Source: Terriglobia bacterium (lineage in GTDB: Bacteria > Acidobacteriota > Terriglobia > JAIQFV01). From it: a DNA stretch of 64,000 bases. The translations under genes were made by a program, and so were the position numbers. The notes below the pieces were generated by a model that saw only the letters and a list, made by a program, of their open reading frames with translations, did no database searches and was not told where the DNA came from. Shown here piece after piece: positions 59,399 through 64,000 of this stretch. Position 1 is the stretch's first letter. Each line of letters starts with the position of its first letter. Location: assembly GCA_020072965.1 (NCBI GenBank), contig JAIQFY010000018.1:1-64000 (forward strand). The letters are read 5' to 3'.

Positions 59399-60489
59399 GT
59401 TTTTCTAAATACTCCTTTACATTTGGCGGACAAACCCTGGCGACATCTACCCACCTCGTGCTTGGTTGCCGCGATGAGAACTGGTTTCCGTCTCAAACAT
59501 ATGGCACGAGCCGCCAACGTCATATTTGGATTAGGCGTGATGAAATGATCATTCCGCCCGCGTTTGGCCGGTATCATGCCAAAAGGACAGCGAGTTTTGC
59601 CTTTATCAGGCCCGAATATCACAGGTAAATCGAATTTATGTCAAGTTTTTTCCGCTGAATGGGCACTATTAGTCCAACCACGTTTCATCGATGAAACACC
59701 CCCTGGGTACGCCATATATTGTGTTCATTCAATGACATAGCCCAATTTGGCATTGATTCGTCTGCTCGCGGGAGGAAGAAGAGGCCAGGGAAAACCACCT
59801 CCAAATGCCTGAAATCGCAGCTGAATGGCGGGCCATTTTTCTGCGAGAGGAATCAATTTGTTGAAGCCGATTTGAGGATTCAAGGGTAAGGGAACGGTGC
59901 CACGCAGGAGAGAAATTCGTCAAAAATGGTCATCGGTTTGCCCATGTAATGAAATGGGACAATCGCTCAAGGATTGTCTGAAGGGATTTCGCTCGGGGGC
60001 GACTATCATTAATATTAGATGTTCTGCTTAACCCCCCAAGTCTGAGGGCACGGGAATCGCATCCACAGGAAACTATTCCTGATCCATGCTTCTCCGCGAG
60101 GCATCATTGAGGGATGATCTGTGAGATCCAGTTCTTCCTGAAGTAGCGTTGCGTCCACTCAACGGGCCTTGACGCTATTAAGGATTGGGTTATACTACCC
60201 TCCGCATCGGGCAAATGCTCGCTGCCACTTTCCTCAAGGAGGAGCCTATGTCTGCAATCTCTATCGTCAGGGGTAGGTCTGCCTCCGTCCGCTGATCTAA
60301 ACCAAGACGTTCTGCGCCTGGATGCCCGGCATCCAACAAATCTTTCGGTGACTGTTTCTCTTCCGCAGGCCTCTCCCCTTCTACCGTCATAAGCCACCAT
60401 TCGTAGCGATTGATTCGCTGCGCGATAAATTCATCTCCGTGCTTCTCGGATACGGTGGGCCGGAGCCAACAAGATGAGGAGAGACTTGC

Positions 60490-61554
60490 ATGCAATTAAC
60501 TGAACTGGGATGGAATCCCTATTTTCAGGGTCATTTTTTGAATGAACAATCGAACGGCTGTGTACCTGGACGCGTCTCGGAGGAGAGCAAAGGATATTAC
60601 CGGGTGATGGCTGAAGCGGGGGAGTTCCTCGCGCAAATTGCGGGAAGGGTCCGCTATCGCGCCGAAGAGCGAAGCGATTTCCCTTCAGTGGGTGACTGGG
60701 TTGTCCTCGCGCCACACGCCTCAGGCGGACGTGCCAGCATTACGGCGATTCTGCCGCGGCGCACCTTGCTTTCGCGCAAGGTCGCCGGGCGGGCCGTCGC
60801 TGAACAGGTCCTGGCGACGAATCTCGACCTCGTGTTCATCGTCACATCGCTCAACCAGGAGTTCAAACTCCGGCGCGTCGAGCGATATCTCACTCTGGTG
60901 TGGCAGAGTGGGGCTCAACCCGTCGTGCTCCTCAACAAAGCCGACCTTTGTCCGGATGCAGGCGCTCGTTCGACGGACGTCGCGCGGGGCGCGCCGGGCG
61001 CCCCGGTACATGCGATCAGCGCGGCGAATGGGATAGGGCTTGAATTGGTGCGACAGTACCTGAGTGTGGGCCGGACAGGAGCATTTGTCGGCTCCTCGGG
61101 AGTCGGGAAGAGCACGATCATCAACGCGCTCCTGGGCGACACCCTCCAACCCGTTCAGGCCGTCAGGCAGACAGATGATCGGGGGCGGCACACGACCACC
61201 TCGCGCCAGATGATCATGCTGCCGCGCGGGGGTATCGTGGTGGATACCCCGGGGATGCGCGAGTTGCAGCTGTGGGAGAGCGATGCGGGGATCTCAAAAG
61301 CATTTGAAGATCTTGAAGAGTTGGCCCAACAATGCAGGTTCCGCGATTGCCAACACCTCGGAGAACCCGGCTGCGCCATCCCGCAGGCCATCGCGGACGG
61401 CACCTTCGATCGCGAACGCCTTGAGAATTATCGCAAGATGCAAGCGGAGCTGAGATTCCTTGATACCAAGACAAATCTCGAGGTCCGCCGGGCGGTCAAA
61501 GAGCGGTGGAAGAAACTCTGCAAGGCACAGAAGAGGGGGCCCAGGAAATATTAG
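60490..61554 (+). CDS. rsgA: Ribosome small-subunit-dependent GTPase A
   Basis: AFVGSSGVGKSTIINALLG with circularly permuted G motifs, VVDTPGMRELQLW, C-terminal Zn region CRFRDCQHLGEPGCAI. Confidence 0.95.
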   Translation: MQLTELGWNPYFQGHFLNEQSNGCVPGRVSEESKGYYRVMAEAGEFLAQIAGRVRYRAEERSDFPSVGDWVVLAPHASGGRASITAILPRRTLLSRKVAGRAVAEQVLATNLDLVFIVTSLNQEFKLRRVERYLTLVWQSGAQPVVLLNKADLCPDAGARSTDVARGAPGAPVHAISAANGIGLELVRQYLSVGRTGAFVGSSGVGKSTIINALLGDTLQPVQAVRQTDDRGRHTTTSRQMIMLPRGGIVVDTPGMRELQLWESDAGISKAFEDLEELAQQCRFRDCQHLGEPGCAIPQAIADGTFDRERLENYRKMQAELRFLDTKTNLEVRRAVKERWKKLCKAQKRGPRKY

Positions 61555-61843
61555 GGGCGCCGGGCCCCTCTTCGTGGATCGCTTTGAGGAATCCTTGCTC
61601 TGCCTCTTCGTTAGTGTTTACCCGCGGTCATCCGCGTCCAACAAGATTTTTTCAGTATCTTTGCGTTGACGGGACCATTGAAACCAGCCTAAAATCCTGT
61701 TCACCCTGATACTTTGGTACCAACGCAGCCCCGCTCGACCGCCAGCTCTGGTTGGGGATTTCATTGTTGCGGGGAGTGCGGTAATTCCTGAAGTCGACTA
61801 AAAACAACGTCTGAACACCTAAAAAAAAGACAGGAGGAACTCT

Positions 61844-62473
61844 ATGAGGTTTGCAAGGGCGTTTTTGACTTTGACTCTCGTCGTGATCCTGGCTGGTTTG
61901 GTTTTCGGTACTGACCAGGAGAAGAAGCCGGCCACCAAGGCCGCGGCGAAACCGGCCATGGACGAGAAGGCTGCTATGGCGATGATGGAGAAGCTGGCCA
62001 CCCCATCGGAGGGACATAAGAAACTCGATCTGATGGTCGGCACCTGGCATGCGAAAAACACGATGTGGATGGATCCGTCAAAGCCGCCGGTGGTTTCCGA
62101 AGGGACGTCGGAGCACAAGTGGATCCTGGGTGGACGGTTTCTCGAGCAGCGCTTCGAAGGGACGTTCATGAACATGCCCTTCTCCGGGATCGGCTACACC
62201 GGCTACGACAACTACAAGAAAAAGTATGTAAGCGTGTGGATGGATTCAGCGGCCACCTCGATCATGAACATGACCGGTTCATTCGATGCCTCTGGCAAGA
62301 TTCTCACTACGACCGGGAAGATGGATGATTTCACCACCGGAAAGACGATGACGGTCCGTGAGAAGATGACCCTCACCGGCAAGGACGAAATTCTTTTCGA
62401 GATGTGGGGGCCGGACCCCACCGGCAAGGAGTACCGGATGATGGAAATCCAGTACACGCGGAAGGGGCAATAA
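61844..62473 (+). CDS. Secreted DUF1579-family protein
   Basis: Signal peptide; HKKLDLMVGTWHAKNTMWMDPSKPPVVSEGTSEHKWILGGRFLEQRFEGTFMNMPFSGIGYTGYDNYKKKYVSVWMDS. Confidence 0.9.
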   Translation: MRFARAFLTLTLVVILAGLVFGTDQEKKPATKAAAKPAMDEKAAMAMMEKLATPSEGHKKLDLMVGTWHAKNTMWMDPSKPPVVSEGTSEHKWILGGRFLEQRFEGTFMNMPFSGIGYTGYDNYKKKYVSVWMDSAATSIMNMTGSFDASGKILTTTGKMDDFTTGKTMTVREKMTLTGKDEILFEMWGPDPTGKEYRMMEIQYTRKGQ

Positions 62474-62614
62474 AGGCGAAGGAAATTGGGGACTGTCGCC
62501 GTGAAGTCAGGGGACGGTCCCCTCTCCTTCTTTAGAACCAGGGAATTGTCCCGTTCTGATCTCTTGATAGCTAAGACTTTGGATTCAGCCCGGCGGCTTT
62601 GCCGCCCACTATTG

Positions 62615-62777
62615 CGGAAAGGCTCCGAGACTGTGTCAAAACTCAGGTGCGTAGGATCTGTGGAAAAAAATTTCTGCATTAGATGACCTATGAGACGCTT
62701 CATCGATCAGGTTAATGATTTTTCTTGTCCTGATTTTCGCGATTTGTTGGTTTTGACACAGTCTCTCCGCCTTTCCG
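62615..62777. mobile_element. Inverted-repeat element C (163 bp, 28-bp arms, 25/28 complementary)
   Basis: CGGAAAGGCTCCGAGACTGTGTCAAAAC (62615-62642) versus GTTTTGACACAGTCTCTCCGCCTTTCCG (62750-62777). Confidence 0.75.
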
Positions 62778-62803
62778 GACTGAGTGCACACCAACTTCTT
62801 TCT

Positions 62804-62903
62804 TCTTTGGCGAGGCTGAGCCTCGCCAAAGAAAAACAATTCTGATTGAGATGGCCACTTCCGGAAAGCCGCAGGCTTTCCGCAATAGTGAGCGGCGAAG
62901 CCG
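62804..62903. repeat. REP/BIME-like hairpins upstream of the transposase
   Basis: CTTTGGCGAGGC-TGA-GCCTCGCCAAAG (62804-62830), GGAAAGCC-GCA-GGCTTTCC (62862-62880), GCGGC-GAA-GCCGC (62891-62903). Confidence 0.82.
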
Positions 62904-63060
62904 CAAGATCCCTCTCTCAGGGAGATGACCAGTTCATCCAGAGAACAAGAATTAAATTAGTGTCTTCGGCAATAACCTGGAATACAATAGACAGGTCAGC
63001 AATCCGAAATTGAAGTCCTTTCCCCCCGTTTCCTTAAATCCTCCCCCCTTGGAATTGACC

Positions 63061-63618
63061 ATGAAAAATCTGAATTTCAAGATCTCCAAAGACACGCCTG
63101 CGCTCTATTTCACTTCGGTCACGAAGGATCGTCTCCCGGTATTCAGAACAGACCTCGTCAGAGACATTGCCTGCAAAGCCCTCAACGAGGCGCGAATCTC
63201 GGGAGAATTTGCGTTATTTGCATACGTCCTCATGCTGGATCACATTCACTGGATCACCGACTCGGTACAAAAGCCCTCAGAAATTCTGAGATTTGTCGAT
63301 GGAATCCTCGGTCACCGGATCATTGAGTACTTGAAGAGAAACAACTGCCAGAAATCCCTGGACAAGTTGAGAAAGGCCGAAAAGGCCAGGGGTTATAAAT
63401 ACTCACTATGGGATCACCATCCCAATACACTTTGGTTGACGAGTGAATCCATCTTGATGCAAAAGGTGAATTACATTCATCAGAACCCGGTCAAAGCGGG
63501 ACTGGTCGACCGAGCCGAAGATTACCTTTGGTCAAGTGTGAGATATTGGGCAGGAAAAGTCAGGGATGATGAGCCTGTCCGGCTTGATATTGAACTGATC
63601 TGCTGGCGGAAGAGGTGA
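63061..63618 (+). CDS. REP-associated tyrosine (Y1/HUH) transposase
   Basis: LYFTSVTKDRLPVF, LMLDHIHWITD (HUH-type motif), YIHQNPVKAGLVDRAEDYLWSSVRYW (RAYT catalytic region); start refined from 63010. Confidence 0.9.
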   Translation: MKNLNFKISKDTPALYFTSVTKDRLPVFRTDLVRDIACKALNEARISGEFALFAYVLMLDHIHWITDSVQKPSEILRFVDGILGHRIIEYLKRNNCQKSLDKLRKAEKARGYKYSLWDHHPNTLWLTSESILMQKVNYIHQNPVKAGLVDRAEDYLWSSVRYWAGKVRDDEPVRLDIELICWRKR

Positions 63619-63678
63619 GAATTTCATTGAGCTGACTTGAGAAGTTCCAGAAGATCAGAGATCGTACGGAGTAGGTCC

Positions 63679-63852
63679 GCGGCTTCGCCGCTTCCGCCTT
63701 GGCGGACGGAAAGCCTCTGGCTTTCCCGTGGCCGGCCAATAAACATTCTATCTTTGTCTTCTGTGGCGAGGCTCAGCCTCGCCGAGGGGAAAGAATATGG
63801 AAGGGGGAAGAACCCCGGCTCGGAAAGGCGGAGCCATTCCGCAATAATGAGC
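63679..63852. repeat. REP/BIME-like hairpins downstream of the transposase
   Basis: GCGGC-TTC-GCCGC (63679-63691), CCGCC-TT-GGCGG (63694-63705), GGAAAGCC-TCT-GGCTTTCC (63708-63726), GGCGAGGC-TCA-GCCTCGCC (63765-63783), ATTCCGCAATAATGAGC (63836-63852). Confidence 0.82.
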
Positions 63853-63978
63853 GGCCAAGCCGCGGGCTGATTCTGCAGCCTAATTCAGCACGCACAGGAA
63901 TCAGGCCCGATGGATTGGAGATCTTCGCCTAGGGGGATACTACCTACAAAGTTCCAGACATCAGAAACGTCAACTTAT

Positions 63979-64000
63979 GAGCAGACGGGGACGTCTGCTC
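63979..64000. repeat. Dispersed palindrome GAGCAGACG-GGGA-CGTCTGCTC
   Basis: 9-bp stem sharing the GCAGACG/CGTCTGC core with 53958 and 55801; reaches the window edge. Confidence 0.8.

Noticed and set aside
1-64000. CRISPR arrays, rRNA and tRNA genes
   Set aside because: No regularly spaced direct repeats of CRISPR type, no rRNA signature and no convincing tRNA cloverleaf or GGTTCRA-type T-arm seen by eye. A tRNAscan-SE/Infernal run would be needed to exclude them formally.

Overview
The window looks like a chromosomal segment from a soil or environmental bacterium. I infer Acidobacteriota because of two paralogous VWFA-related proteins of the acidobacterial type, a DUF5916/CBM9 protein and Tes-like radical SAM content. 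Recognisable housekeeping genes are yebC, ruvC, proS, gltX, a pgsA-like gene, a gph-like gene, rsgA and a UvrD/PcrA-like helicase-nuclease. Other identifiable units are: a ChrB-domain gene heading a TolC/RND/MFP efflux operon; a putative diiron protein divergent from an AraC regulator; a tandem OmpA pair upstream of a large secreted protein; and two adjacent radical SAM genes, one with the cysteine layout of the tetraether-lipid-synthase (Tes/MJ0619) group. From about 3.5 to 13.3 kb there is an accessory zone with HigBA, a MazG-like gene, a truncated DUF2075-like gene and a truncated BrnA-like antitoxin that the ORF track misses. This zone is riddled with palindromic or terminal-inverted-repeat elements sharing GGGTCAG ends. 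A Y1/REP-associated transposase at 63.06-63.62 kb is flanked by REP-like hairpin arrays. The most novel-looking signals are: (1) a compact transcription unit at 26.97-27.20 kb with a strong promoter, a 20-aa Lys-rich micro-ORF containing an A_AAA_AAG slippery heptamer, and an intrinsic terminator; (2) a 274-bp TIR element carrying an apparent DnaA-like HTH fragment of a transposase; (3) hairpin clusters with unrelated stems but a recurrent TTCA loop; (4) the two-radical-SAM locus. I saw no convincing rRNA, tRNA or CRISPR. All calls come from reading the sequence and motifs; no database search was run.
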